Origin: Actinoplanes sp. DH11
Lineage (GTDB): Bacteria; Actinomycetota; Actinomycetes; Mycobacteriales; Micromonosporaceae
Assembly (NCBI RefSeq): GCF_020873875.1
Contig: NZ_JAHWGU010000010.1
Coordinates: 186,001-250,000, forward strand
Length of the DNA: 64,000 nucleotides
Reading direction: 5' to 3'
The first letter of the stretch is position 1. Every line of letters begins with the position of its first letter. Of this stretch, positions 23,806 to 31,599 are shown in pieces. The translations under genes were made by a program, and so were the position numbers. The notes under the pieces are model-generated. The model was given only the letters and a program-made list of their open reading frames with translations, was not told where the DNA came from and did not search any database.

Positions 23806-23880
23806 GTTGATCTGCTAGCGGTGCGAAATCGCGGTTTTAGGCCCATGATCACAGCGATTTCGTAGCGCTAGCAGATCAAC
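23806..23880. repeat. 75-bp palindromic element, copy 3 of 4
   Basis: Same plan as copy 1 with GCGGTGCG in place of GCGATGCG in the left arm and the GTAGCGC variant in the right arm. The right flank CATCTCGACGGGG matches copy 1 (CATCTCGACAGGG), and ~80 bp to the left similarity (cttgccttcsgct) also recurs, so homology extends past the hairpin. Confidence 0.95.
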
Positions 23881-24010
23881 ATCTCGACGGGGACTGCCCG
23901 TGCGGTGTCACCGGGGCCAGCAAGGAAGGCGCCGATCGATGCGCGAGCGGTATCGGCTGGGCAGCGATCGAGGCGCCGGCGCGGCTGGCAGCAGGGAGCT
24001 GGGGCAGGGG

Positions 24011-24140
24011 CCGGGAGCAGGGAGGGCGGGAGCAGGGCCGGGAGCAGGGGGCGGAAGCAGGGGGCGGGAGCAGGGAGGGCGGGAGCAGGGCCGGGAGCAG
24101 GGGGCGGAAGCAGGGGGCGGGAGCAGGGAGCAGGGGACAC
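24011..24140. repeat. Purine-rich gggagcaggg array, 53-bp higher-order period
   Basis: Short gggagcaggg-type motifs about 17-18 bp apart, organised in a 53-bp unit starting at 24013 and 24066. Strong G/A strand bias over ~130 bp. Non-coding. Confidence 0.85.
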
Positions 24141-24445
24141 CGGGGAGGCAGGAGCGGATCGCGGCAACGGCCTGCTCGGCCGCCGCGCTCGCCTGGACCC
24201 GCTCGACTGTGGGCGCGCACTCGATGTATCCACCGGCCATGGGCGCGCTCCCACGGAAAGCGCGGCACTCCGCACAGTAGATATAAGGAAAGCGCGGGAA
24301 ATCACGCGGCACGCGAGGGAAAACGCGGCCCGCGCCGGCGCGCCTCACAAGGCGTCGGATGTGTCGGCTCAGGACGAGGAATGCCGGGCGTACGGTGCGC
24401 TGAGCGATGGGGTACGCCGCGCCGATGACTGCGTGTACGCCCGAG

Positions 24446-24640
24446 GTATGCCGGCACGGTGACTGGACCGACCCGGAGGTACGCCAAGACGGCAGCCGAG
24501 CGCACTCCCGGCGTATGCCGGCATGGTGACTGGACCGACCCGGCGGTACGCCAAGACGGCGGCCGCGCGCACTCCCGACGTATGCCGTGGGGGTGGCTGA
24601 GGGGACGCCGGGGTACGCCGGGACGGTGACTGCGCGTACC
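24446..24640. repeat. 67-bp tandem repeat upstream of aroA
   Basis: Units begin gtatgccg at 24446, 24513 and 24580 (period exactly 67); the first two are nearly identical and the third diverges. It ends ~65 bp before the aroA start. Confidence 0.88.
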
Positions 24641-24704
24641 CCTGGCGTCTCGGGGGGCGGGAACGCGGGACGGTGACGGGTGGTGGCGGCGGCAGAATGG
24701 GCGG

Positions 24705-25988
24705 GTGACTGCTGAACCTCGCCCCTGGCTCGCCCCGTCCGCTTCCGGCCCGGTCGCGGCGACCGTGCGACTGCCCGGCTCGAAGTCGATGACCGCGCGC
24801 GCCCTGGTGATCTCCGCGCTTGCCGGTGGCCCCTCGGTGATCGAGGCGCCGCTGCGGGCGCGTGACACCATGCTGATGGCTGCCGGTCTGCGGGCGCTCG
24901 GTGTGGACGTGGACACCGGGGCGGACGATCGGTGGGCGGTGCGGCCGGCGGCGCCGCGTGGGCCGGCGCGGGTCGATGTGGGGCTGGCGGGGACGATCAT
25001 GCGGTTCCTGCCGCCGGTTGCCGCGCTCGCCGACGGGACCGTGGAGTTCGACGGGGATCCGCACGCGCGTAACCGGCCGCTGCGACCGGTTGTCGAGGCG
25101 CTGCGCTCGCTCGGTGTCGCGATCGAGGCGTCGCCGGCCGGCGGGCTGCCGCTCACGGTGCACGGCACCGGCCTGGTCGAGGGCGGTGAGGCGGTCATCG
25201 ACGCCTCCGGTTCCAGCCAGTTCGTCTCGGGTCTGCTGCTCTCCGCGCCGCGCTTCGCCAAGGGCCTGACCCTGCGGCACGAGGGACCGCCGGTGCCGTC
25301 GGCGCCGCACCTGCGGATGACCACGCACATGCTGCGGGCCGCCGGCGCGACCGTGGACGAGAGCGTGCCCGATGTGTGGACGGTCGAGCCGGGCGCGCTG
25401 CGCGGATCGACCTGGACGATCGAGCCGGACCTCTCCGGTGCCGCGCCCTTCTTCGCCGCCGCGGCCGTCACCGGTGGCGCGGTCACCCTGGCGGGCTGGC
25501 CGGCGGACAGCTGGCAGCCGGTGGACCGGATGGCCGAGCTCTTCACCGCGCTGGGCGCCGAGGTGACCCGGTCGGACGCCGGCCTGACCGTGCGGGGCAC
25601 CGGCACGCTGCGCGGGATCACCGCCGACCTGTCCGAGGTCAGCGAGCTCACTCCGGTCTTCGCCGCGCTTGCCGCGCTCGCTGAGGGCCCGTCCGAGCTG
25701 CGCGGGGTGGCGCACATCCGGGGCCACGAGACGGACCGGATCACCGCGCTCGCCACCGAGCTCGGCAAGGCCGGTGCCGGGGTCACCGAGTTCCCGGACG
25801 GGTTGCGCATCGTGCCGGGCGCGCTGCGCGGCACGACCTTCGAGACGTACGCGGACCACCGGATGGCCCACGCGGCGGCGGTTGTCGGCCTCGCCGTGCC
25901 GGGCATCCACCTCGCCGACGTAGGTTGTACGTCGAAGACGTTGCCCGAGTTCCCGGAACTCTGGGCGGGACTCGTGTCGAGGAGTTAA
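24705..25988 (+). CDS. aroA: 3-phosphoshikimate 1-carboxyvinyltransferase (EPSP synthase)
   Basis: Shikimate pathway step joining PEP to shikimate-3-phosphate, cytosolic, 427 aa. Motifs: LPGSKSMTARAL (PEP/S3P loop), DVGLAGTIMRFLPP, HARNRPLRP, SSQFVSGLLL, HIRGHETDRI and DHRMAHAAAVVGL. GTG 24705 starts the protein; a CAGAAT -10-like box at 24693-24698 ends 6 nt upstream, so the mRNA may be leaderless. The 3' end overlaps the rsgA frame, suggesting coupled expression aroA-rsgA. Confidence 0.96.
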   Translation: MTAEPRPWLAPSASGPVAATVRLPGSKSMTARALVISALAGGPSVIEAPLRARDTMLMAAGLRALGVDVDTGADDRWAVRPAAPRGPARVDVGLAGTIMRFLPPVAALADGTVEFDGDPHARNRPLRPVVEALRSLGVAIEASPAGGLPLTVHGTGLVEGGEAVIDASGSSQFVSGLLLSAPRFAKGLTLRHEGPPVPSAPHLRMTTHMLRAAGATVDESVPDVWTVEPGALRGSTWTIEPDLSGAAPFFAAAAVTGGAVTLAGWPADSWQPVDRMAELFTALGAEVTRSDAGLTVRGTGTLRGITADLSEVSELTPVFAALAALAEGPSELRGVAHIRGHETDRITALATELGKAGAGVTEFPDGLRIVPGALRGTTFETYADHRMAHAAAVVGLAVPGIHLADVGCTSKTLPEFPELWAGLVSRS

Positions 25989-27052
25989 CTCTGCCAGGGC
26001 GTAAGCGGGAGTACGACGAGGACGACGTCCGGGTGCGGCCGGGACGCTCGTCCCGTCCGCGTACCCGGACCAGGCCGAAACACGACGACGCCGTCGAGGC
26101 GCTCGTCATCACGGTCGACCGCGGGCGGTACGGCTGTGTCCGCGAGGACACCGGCGAGATCGACGTGATCACCGCGATGCGGGCCCGGGAGCTGGGCCGC
26201 AAGTCGGTGGTGGTGGGTGACCGGGTGTCGCTGGTCGGCGACGTGACCGGGGCACCGGGAGCGCTGGCCCGGATCGTGCGGATCAGCGAGCGGACGTCGG
26301 TGCTGCGCCGCACCGCCGACGACGACGACACCACCCCGGAGGGCCGGCTGGAGCGGGTCGTGGTGGCCAACGCCGACCAGCTGGTCATCGTGAGCGCGTT
26401 GTCCGACCCGCCGCCGCGGACCGGGTTCATCGACAGGTGCCTGGTGGCGGCGTACGACGCCGGTGTCGAGCCGCTGCTCTGCCTCACCAAGGCCGACCTG
26501 GCCGGGCCGGAGCAGGTGCTCGACTACTACGCCGAGCTGGACCTGCCGTACGTGCTGGTCCGCCCCGGAAGCGACCTGGAGGAGCTGCGCGGCCGGCTGG
26601 CGACGCGGATCTCGGTCCTGGTCGGCCATTCCGGTGTCGGCAAGTCCACGCTGGTGAACCGGCTGGTGCCGGACGCGTTGCGGGCGGTCGGTGTGGTCAG
26701 CGCGATCGGCAAGGGCCGGCACACCTCGACGAGCGCGGTGGCGTTGCGGCTGCCGCCGGTCGGCGGGTCCCGCAAGGATCCGGGCTGGATCATCGACACG
26801 CCCGGGATCCGCAGTTTCGGGTTGGCCCACGTGAGCGCCGAGAGCCTGCTGCACGGCTTTCCGGACCTGGTCGAGGGGACGCTGGAGGACCAGCCGAACT
26901 GCGGGCACAGTGCGGCCGACTCGGACTGCCGTCTGGACGCCTGGGTGGCGCAGGGCCATGCGGATCCGCGACGGCTGGCCTCGTACCGCAGGCTTCTCAG
27001 CTCACGCGCCGGCGACCTGGACCCGCAGCGGGAAGAGGGATCCACCGCCTAG
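25925..27052 (+). CDS. rsgA: Ribosome small-subunit-dependent GTPase RsgA
   Basis: Circularly permuted GTPase that helps mature the 30S subunit. Order of motifs: OB-fold domain (~residues 60-120), NKxD-equivalent CLTKADL (~178), G1 VGHSGVGKSTLVNRL (~235), G3 IIDTPGIRSFGL (~285), then a zinc-binding region with PNCGHSAADSDC. Start is uncertain: TTG 25925 gives 375 aa overlapping aroA by 64 nt, but GAGGAG at 25980-25985 stands 6 nt before a CTG at 25992, which would start at LPGRKREYDEDDVRVRPG, close to where homologs begin. Confidence 0.93.
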   Translation: MYVEDVARVPGTLGGTRVEELTLPGRKREYDEDDVRVRPGRSSRPRTRTRPKHDDAVEALVITVDRGRYGCVREDTGEIDVITAMRARELGRKSVVVGDRVSLVGDVTGAPGALARIVRISERTSVLRRTADDDDTTPEGRLERVVVANADQLVIVSALSDPPPRTGFIDRCLVAAYDAGVEPLLCLTKADLAGPEQVLDYYAELDLPYVLVRPGSDLEELRGRLATRISVLVGHSGVGKSTLVNRLVPDALRAVGVVSAIGKGRHTSTSAVALRLPPVGGSRKDPGWIIDTPGIRSFGLAHVSAESLLHGFPDLVEGTLEDQPNCGHSAADSDCRLDAWVAQGHADPRRLASYRRLLSSRAGDLDPQREEGSTA

Positions 27053-27084
27053 CGCGCGGGCCGTCATGCACTAACTTTTTCGGC

Positions 27085-27885
27085 ATGGCTGGATATGCGG
27101 ACGATCTTGCGCTTGCCCATCTGCTCGCCGACACGGCCGACGCCGTCTCGACGGCTCGGTTCCGGGCGCTCGACCTGCATGTCGAGGCCAAGCCGGACCT
27201 GACGCCGGTCTCCGACGCGGACACCGCGGTGGAGAAGGCGATCCGGTCCACGCTGGCCCGGGCCCGGCCGCGGGACGGTGTGCTCGGTGAGGAGTTCGGC
27301 CGGTCGGCGGCGCCGGCCGGGCCGGGCAGCCGGTACTGGGTGATCGACCCGATCGACGGCACCAAGAACTTCGTGCGCGGCGTGCCCATCTGGGCCACGC
27401 TCATCGCCTTGATGGAGGGCGACACCCCGGTGGTGGGCCTGGTGTCCGCACCGGCGCTGGGGCGGCGCTGGTGGGCGGCGCGCGGCCTGGGCGCCTTCGC
27501 CGGCAAGCACCAGCACGCGGCGACCCGGATCGGCGTCTCCTCGGTGCGCGCCCTGGCCGACGCGAGCTTCTGTTACGCCAGCCTGAACGGCTGGGCCGAG
27601 AACGGCCGCCTGGACGCGATGCTCGACATCCTGCTCGGCGTGTGGCGCAGCCGGGCCTACGGCGACTTCTACGGGTACATGCTGCTCGCCGAGGGGGCGC
27701 TGGACGCGATGGCCGAACCGGAGTTGTCGCTCTGGGACATGGCCGCCCTGATCCCGATCATCACGGAGGCCGGCGGCAAGGTGACCGACCTGGACGGGCG
27801 TGCGACCGCCGACAAGAGCTCGGTGATCGCCACCAATGGCCTGCTGCACGAGACCGTGCTGACCGCCCTGGCCCGTCGCGGCTGA
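27085..27885 (+). CDS. hisN: Histidinol-phosphatase (inositol monophosphatase family)
   Basis: 266-aa Mg2+-dependent phosphatase. Metal-binding residues in GEEFG (Glu ~69), WVIDPIDGTKNFVRG (Asp-x-x-Asp-Gly-Thr) and LWDMAALIPI. The IMPase fold is shared by several activities; position after rsgA and overall similarity favour the actinobacterial HisN that dephosphorylates histidinol phosphate in histidine synthesis. A TAACTT -10 box at 27072-27077 ends 7 nt before ATG 27085, so it probably has its own leaderless promoter. Confidence 0.88.
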   Translation: MAGYADDLALAHLLADTADAVSTARFRALDLHVEAKPDLTPVSDADTAVEKAIRSTLARARPRDGVLGEEFGRSAAPAGPGSRYWVIDPIDGTKNFVRGVPIWATLIALMEGDTPVVGLVSAPALGRRWWAARGLGAFAGKHQHAATRIGVSSVRALADASFCYASLNGWAENGRLDAMLDILLGVWRSRAYGDFYGYMLLAEGALDAMAEPELSLWDMAALIPIITEAGGKVTDLDGRATADKSSVIATNGLLHETVLTALARRG

Positions 27886-27999
27886 TCGAGCGTCCCGTTC
27901 GGGTATGAGACCACCCGCGTGGGGTACCTAGTTGTTCAGCGATCAGTGCCCGACAGGTGACGACCGATCCTCACCCGAAATGCGAGGAGGGGACGTGTT

Positions 28000-28800
28000 A
28001 TGCACAATGGAGCGATCATGCCGAGCGAGGTTCGTCACCTGGTGGACCGTGACCAGGCCTATCCCCTGGTCCGGCTGACCGGCGTGCTCGATGAGAACAC
28101 TGCCGGGCCGATCCGCTCGGTGCTTCTCGACGTGCTGGCCGACCAGCCGGAGGCCGTCGTGGTCGACGTCGCCGAGCTGCACGTCACCCACCCCGGCGCG
28201 GTCGCCGCGTTCCGCGGCGTCCTGGACGAGACCCGGGACTGGCCGGGCGCCCATCTGGCACTCACCGGCGCGGCCGACGCCGCGACCTGGCGGCCGAGTG
28301 GCTGGCCGGTGTGGCCCGACCCGGCCGGCGCGTTCGGCGCGCTGGGTGACCCCGAACCCGGCCACCGGATCAGCCTGCACCTGGAGCCGCTGCCCGGCGC
28401 GGCCCGCCAGTCCCGCGAGGTCATCACCGAGGCGTGCGGCCGCTGGGATCAACCGGAACTGACCGGCAACGCCTGCATCGTGGCGACCGAGATGGTCAAC
28501 AACGTGGTGGCGCACGCCCGGACGCCGATGACGGTGCTGCTGGCCCTGGACGGCGACACGATGAGCGTGGCAGTCCGGGACGGCTCCGCGGTGGTGCCGC
28601 GCTTCACCGGCCCGGTGGCGCCCACGTCGTACGGCGGTCGCGGTCTTCTGCTGATCGACTCGGTGTCGTCCCGCTGGGGTCATCTGGCCCTCGCCGACGG
28701 CAAGGTGGTGTGGGCCCGGCTCGAGCCGGAGCTGCCGGCGGCGTCCCCGGCGTCGCGCCGGCGCGACGATGCCGGTATGACCGACCCCCGCCGTGGGTAG
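28000..28800 (+). CDS. STAS domain fused to RsbW-like ATPase
   Basis: 266-aa protein joining an anti-sigma antagonist fold to an anti-sigma kinase fold. Residues ~15-105 are STAS-like (PLVRLTGVLDENTAGPI, AVVVDVAELHVTHPGAVAAF, AHLALTG); ~130-250 are a GHKL ATPase with N-box ATEMVNNVVAHA and G-box GGRGLLLIDSV. The usual STAS phospho-site (D-[ST]-S) reads VTHPG, so phosphorylation control may be lost or altered. GAGGAGGGG precedes ATG 28000. It probably belongs to the partner-switching network of a SigB/SigF-type sigma factor; no sigma gene is nearby. Confidence 0.82.
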   Translation: MHNGAIMPSEVRHLVDRDQAYPLVRLTGVLDENTAGPIRSVLLDVLADQPEAVVVDVAELHVTHPGAVAAFRGVLDETRDWPGAHLALTGAADAATWRPSGWPVWPDPAGAFGALGDPEPGHRISLHLEPLPGAARQSREVITEACGRWDQPELTGNACIVATEMVNNVVAHARTPMTVLLALDGDTMSVAVRDGSAVVPRFTGPVAPTSYGGRGLLLIDSVSSRWGHLALADGKVVWARLEPELPAASPASRRRDDAGMTDPRRG

Positions 28801-28809
28801 ATTGCGGAC

Positions 28810-29370
28810 ATGCGAGACAACGACTACCCGGCCGAGGTCAGTGACCCGGAGGCCTCCGGACTGCCGGACACCGCGGACGACGACTCCACCGCGAACGACG
28901 AGGTGAACAGCGGCCGGTGGGCCGACGGGCCGGATCCCGCCGCGCTCGCCGGTGTCGGCCCCGGCGGGTCGAACCGGTTCGGTGACACCGCCGAGGAGCA
29001 GCGCCAGGGCGAAGGGCTGGACCGCCGGCTCAGCCAGGAGGAGCCGGACGTCGGCGCCGAGCGTGAGCAGGTGACGCAGCGCCGCGACCCGATCGACGAG
29101 ACCGTGGACGATTCGGCGGAACTCCAGTTCGACCGGGACGTCTGGGAGGACGGCCCGACGTCGGACCCGAATTCGCAGGTGTCGCTCTACGACGACGGTC
29201 AGCTCGACGACGCCGACCCGGAGACGGTCGGCCGCCTGGTCGCGCCGGACGAGGGTTCCGGTTACGACGAGGAGCCGGACAGCGTCGCCTACGACGCCGG
29301 TGCGGCGGGTGGCGGCGCGAGTGCCGAGGAACTGGCGATGCACGAGACCCGGGCGCCGGACTACGACTGA
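28810..29370 (+). CDS. Acidic hypothetical protein (DUF5709-like)
   Basis: 186-aa, strongly acidic and Gly-rich, without transmembrane segment or signal peptide. It contains GLDRRLSQEEPDVGAE, ELQFDRDVWEDGP and GRLVAPDEGSGYDEEPDSVA, the sort of spacing seen in the actinobacterial DUF5709 family (assignment from memory). Probably largely disordered; some relatives are linked to stress responses. TAGATT at 28798-28803 lies 6 nt before ATG 28810, suggesting leaderless transcription; it directly follows the STAS-ATPase gene. Confidence 0.75.
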   Translation: MRDNDYPAEVSDPEASGLPDTADDDSTANDEVNSGRWADGPDPAALAGVGPGGSNRFGDTAEEQRQGEGLDRRLSQEEPDVGAEREQVTQRRDPIDETVDDSAELQFDRDVWEDGPTSDPNSQVSLYDDGQLDDADPETVGRLVAPDEGSGYDEEPDSVAYDAGAAGGGASAEELAMHETRAPDYD

Positions 29371-29395
29371 CCAGAAATGTGGCCCCCACTCTTGC

Positions 29396-29409
29396 TGAGA
29401 GCGCTCCCG
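29396..29409. promoter_or_regulatory. CebR/LacI-type operator-like palindrome
   Basis: TGAGAGCGCTCCCG matches the 14-bp TGGGAGCGCTCCCA operator of CebR-type LacI repressors at 12 of 14 positions. It lies 47 bp before the start of the secreted GH16-like gene, consistent with sugar-responsive control. Not tested. Confidence 0.6.
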
Positions 29410-29456
29410 AACGGGCACAGTACGCGCGCAGGTGATCAAGGGTGGGGGTTCGGTCC

Positions 29457-30230
29457 ATGAACGGCGCACGGTTGCTGCGGTCCCTGGTGGCCGCCGCGGT
29501 GCTCGTCTCCGGGCTCACGGCGCTGTCCCTGAGCCGGCCGGGCAGCACAGCCGCAGCCGCCGCAGCCCCAGCCGCAGCCGCAGCCGCAGCCGCAGCGCCG
29601 ACGGTGACCCGCACGGTCTTCAGCGACGGCTTCGCCGGCGATCGCGGCACCGCGCCGGACGCCGCGAAGTGGGCGCCGGCCCGGCGGGCGTGGCTCGACG
29701 GCGAGGGACATCTCGTGCTCGACGAGCCGCTGCGCACGGCGGCGGCCGTGACCCGCAAGTCCGGGCGCGCGGAGGCCTCGATCAGGATGCGGCGGACGTC
29801 CGGCGCGTGGCGGGCCCTGGCCGTGCTCGACGAGTCGGGACGGCTACCGGCCGGCAAGGTGGAGACCTTCCCCGACGACGGGGTGGACGACGACGAGTTC
29901 CACACGTACGCGATCGACTGGACGCCAACGTCGATGGTGTGGTCGGTGGACGGTGTCCGGGTGCTCCGGTTCACGCCCGAGGAAAGCGGCCGGCCCTTCT
30001 TCCTGGCCCTGAACCCGGCCGCCGGGTGGCGCTCGGAGACCGTGGTCGTCGACTCGGTGCGCATCACCGTCCAGGTCGCCGTGACGGCGACGCCGTGGAA
30101 GAAGTTCACCGATTACCGGGCCGGCCGGTACGTCTCCCACCAGGGCAGCACCTACCGGGTGCGGGAGCGTCACACGTCGCTGCCCGGCTGGCAGCCGGCC
30201 AAGGTGCCGGCACTGTTCGAAAAGATCTGA
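29457..30230 (+). CDS. Secreted GH16-like protein lacking catalytic motif, with chitin-binding module
   Basis: 257-aa exported protein: signal peptide (LLRSLVAAAVLVSGLTALSL), then an Ala-rich linker encoded by a gcagcc microsatellite, then a concanavalin-like domain (~residues 50-200) and a C-terminal CBM5/12-like module (WKKFTDYRAGRYVSHQGSTY). Compared with the GH16 enzyme encoded next, it keeps the flanking strands (GRAEASIRM, YAIDWTPTSMVWSVDGVRV) but lacks the whole segment carrying the catalytic E-I-D-I-M-E motif. It is therefore probably a carbohydrate-binding pseudoenzyme. A LacI-type operator lies 47 bp upstream. Confidence 0.8.
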   Translation: MNGARLLRSLVAAAVLVSGLTALSLSRPGSTAAAAAAPAAAAAAAAAPTVTRTVFSDGFAGDRGTAPDAAKWAPARRAWLDGEGHLVLDEPLRTAAAVTRKSGRAEASIRMRRTSGAWRALAVLDESGRLPAGKVETFPDDGVDDDEFHTYAIDWTPTSMVWSVDGVRVLRFTPEESGRPFFLALNPAAGWRSETVVVDSVRITVQVAVTATPWKKFTDYRAGRYVSHQGSTYRVRERHTSLPGWQPAKVPALFEKI

Positions 30231-30278
30231 GTTTCCGTTATCCGGCGGTTCCGGAACCCGTCTCCATTGACCGACTGC

Positions 30279-30314
30279 AGTCTATCTCTAAAGACTGTTT
30301 GGAGAACGTTCCCT
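30279..30314. promoter_or_regulatory. Two small dyads upstream of the GH16 gene
   Basis: AGTCT-N8-AGACT (30279-30296) followed directly by GGAGAACGTTCCCT (30301-30314), whose core GAACGTTC is a perfect palindrome like LacI-family operators. Both lie within 60 bp of the GH16 start; either could be an operator. Confidence 0.4.
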
Positions 30315-30333
30315 CTCCCCCGGAGGATCCCCC

Positions 30334-31578
30334 ATGCGCAAACTACGGATGCTGCTCAGCGCGGCCGTGGTCGCGACCACCCTCGCCGGCTCGCTGACGC
30401 TTGCCGCCCGGAACGACACCGCGGACGCCGCGGTCGGCCCGGTCACCTGGTCCGACGAGTTCAACGGCGCCGCCGGCGCGCCGGTCGACGGCTCGAAGTG
30501 GAACTTCGACATCGGCGGCGGCGGCTTCGGCAACAACGAGCTCCAGTACTACACGAACTCCACAAGCAACGTGCGCCAGGACGGCGCCGGGCACCTCGCG
30601 ATCACCGCGCGCAAGGAGAACCCCAGCAACTTCCAGTGCTGGTACGGCACCTGCCAGTACACGTCCGGCCGGATCCTGACGTCCGGCAAGTTCACCCAGA
30701 AGTACGGCCGTTTCGAGGCCAGCATCAAGGTCCCCAAGGGTCAGGGCATCTGGCCGGCGTTCTGGATGCTCGGCGACAACCTGGGCAGCGTCGGCTGGCC
30801 GCAGTCCGGCGAGATCGACATCATGGAGAACGTCGGCAAGGAACCGAACACGCTGTACGGCACGATCCACGGTCCCGGCTACTCCGGCGGCAGCGCGATA
30901 AGCGGCAGCCGGACACTCGGCGCGCCGCTCGGGGACGCGTACCACTCGTACGCCGTGGAATGGTCCCCGAATTTGATCGTCTGGTTCCTGGACGGCGTCG
31001 AGTACCACCGGGTCACCCCGGCCACCCTCGGTGGCCGTGCCTGGGTCTTCGACCACCCGTTCTACCTGATCCTCAACGTCGCGGTCGGCGGCAACTGGCC
31101 GGGCAGCCCGGACGCCAGCACCTCCTTCCCCCAGACCATGCTCGTCGACTGGGTGCGCGCCTCGGCCTGGAACGAGAGCGGCGGCGGCACCGGCACCGGC
31201 TCGGCCCTGAAGAGCAACCTCTCCGGCCGCTGCATCGACATCCCGGGCGGCAACAGCGCCGACGGCACCCGCCTGCAGATGTACGACTGCAACGGCAGCA
31301 CCGCGCAGCGCTGGACGTTCCAGAGCGACGGCACCGTGCGGGCGCTGGGCAAATGCATGGACCCGGCCGGTGGGGCGCTCGGCAACGGCACCCCGATCCA
31401 GTTGGTCACCTGCAACGGCAACCCGGTGCAGCGGTTCACCCTCTCCGCGGCCGGTGACCTGGTGAACGTGTCCGCCAACCGGTGTGTCGACATCAAGGAC
31501 GTGAACCCCGCGAACGGGGCAGCCCTGCACCTCTGGGACTGCCTCGGCGCCGCCAACCAGAAGTGGACGCGGGCCTGA
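30334..31578 (+). CDS. Secreted GH16 endo-beta-1,3-glucanase with ricin-type (CBM13) domain
   Basis: 414-aa laminarinase-type enzyme. A signal peptide (residues ~1-33, ending ADA|AVGP) precedes a GH16 domain (~35-275) with the catalytic motif SGEIDIMENVG (nucleophile and acid/base Glu), WPAFWMLGDN and the substrate-cleft NELQYYT. A Gly/Ser/Thr linker leads to a beta-trefoil lectin (~285-414) with repeated GRCIDIPGG, GKCMDPAGG and NRCVDIKDV and QxW motifs (AQRWTF, NQKWTR). GGAGG precedes ATG 30334. It likely degrades fungal or plant beta-glucan outside the cell. Confidence 0.93.
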   Translation: MRKLRMLLSAAVVATTLAGSLTLAARNDTADAAVGPVTWSDEFNGAAGAPVDGSKWNFDIGGGGFGNNELQYYTNSTSNVRQDGAGHLAITARKENPSNFQCWYGTCQYTSGRILTSGKFTQKYGRFEASIKVPKGQGIWPAFWMLGDNLGSVGWPQSGEIDIMENVGKEPNTLYGTIHGPGYSGGSAISGSRTLGAPLGDAYHSYAVEWSPNLIVWFLDGVEYHRVTPATLGGRAWVFDHPFYLILNVAVGGNWPGSPDASTSFPQTMLVDWVRASAWNESGGGTGTGSALKSNLSGRCIDIPGGNSADGTRLQMYDCNGSTAQRWTFQSDGTVRALGKCMDPAGGALGNGTPIQLVTCNGNPVQRFTLSAAGDLVNVSANRCVDIKDVNPANGAALHLWDCLGAANQKWTRA

Positions 31579-31599
31579 CGGTCCGGCGGCGGGGGCCGG

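Larger units (their letters stand above)
23538..24704. other. Repeat-rich non-coding gap between SRAP gene and aroA
   Basis: 1.17 kb without a supported gene. It contains the third 75-bp palindrome, a purine-rich array (24011-24140) and a 67-bp array (24446-24640). Long antisense frames across aroA and this gap give low-complexity products and are rejected. Confidence 0.75.

Noticed and set aside
23538..23852. N-terminal extension of the SRAP protein into the palindrome
   Set aside because: Catalytic Cys must be residue 2, so the start is 23537.
24302..25910. Two long minus-strand frames across aroA
   Set aside because: Complement of aroA and of the 67-bp repeats; no protein-family features.
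27897..27927. SigB/SigF-type promoter (GGGTAT/GGGTAC) before the STAS-ATPase gene
   Set aside because: Two GGGTAY boxes exist but no GTTT-type -35 at the right distance, so it is not supported.
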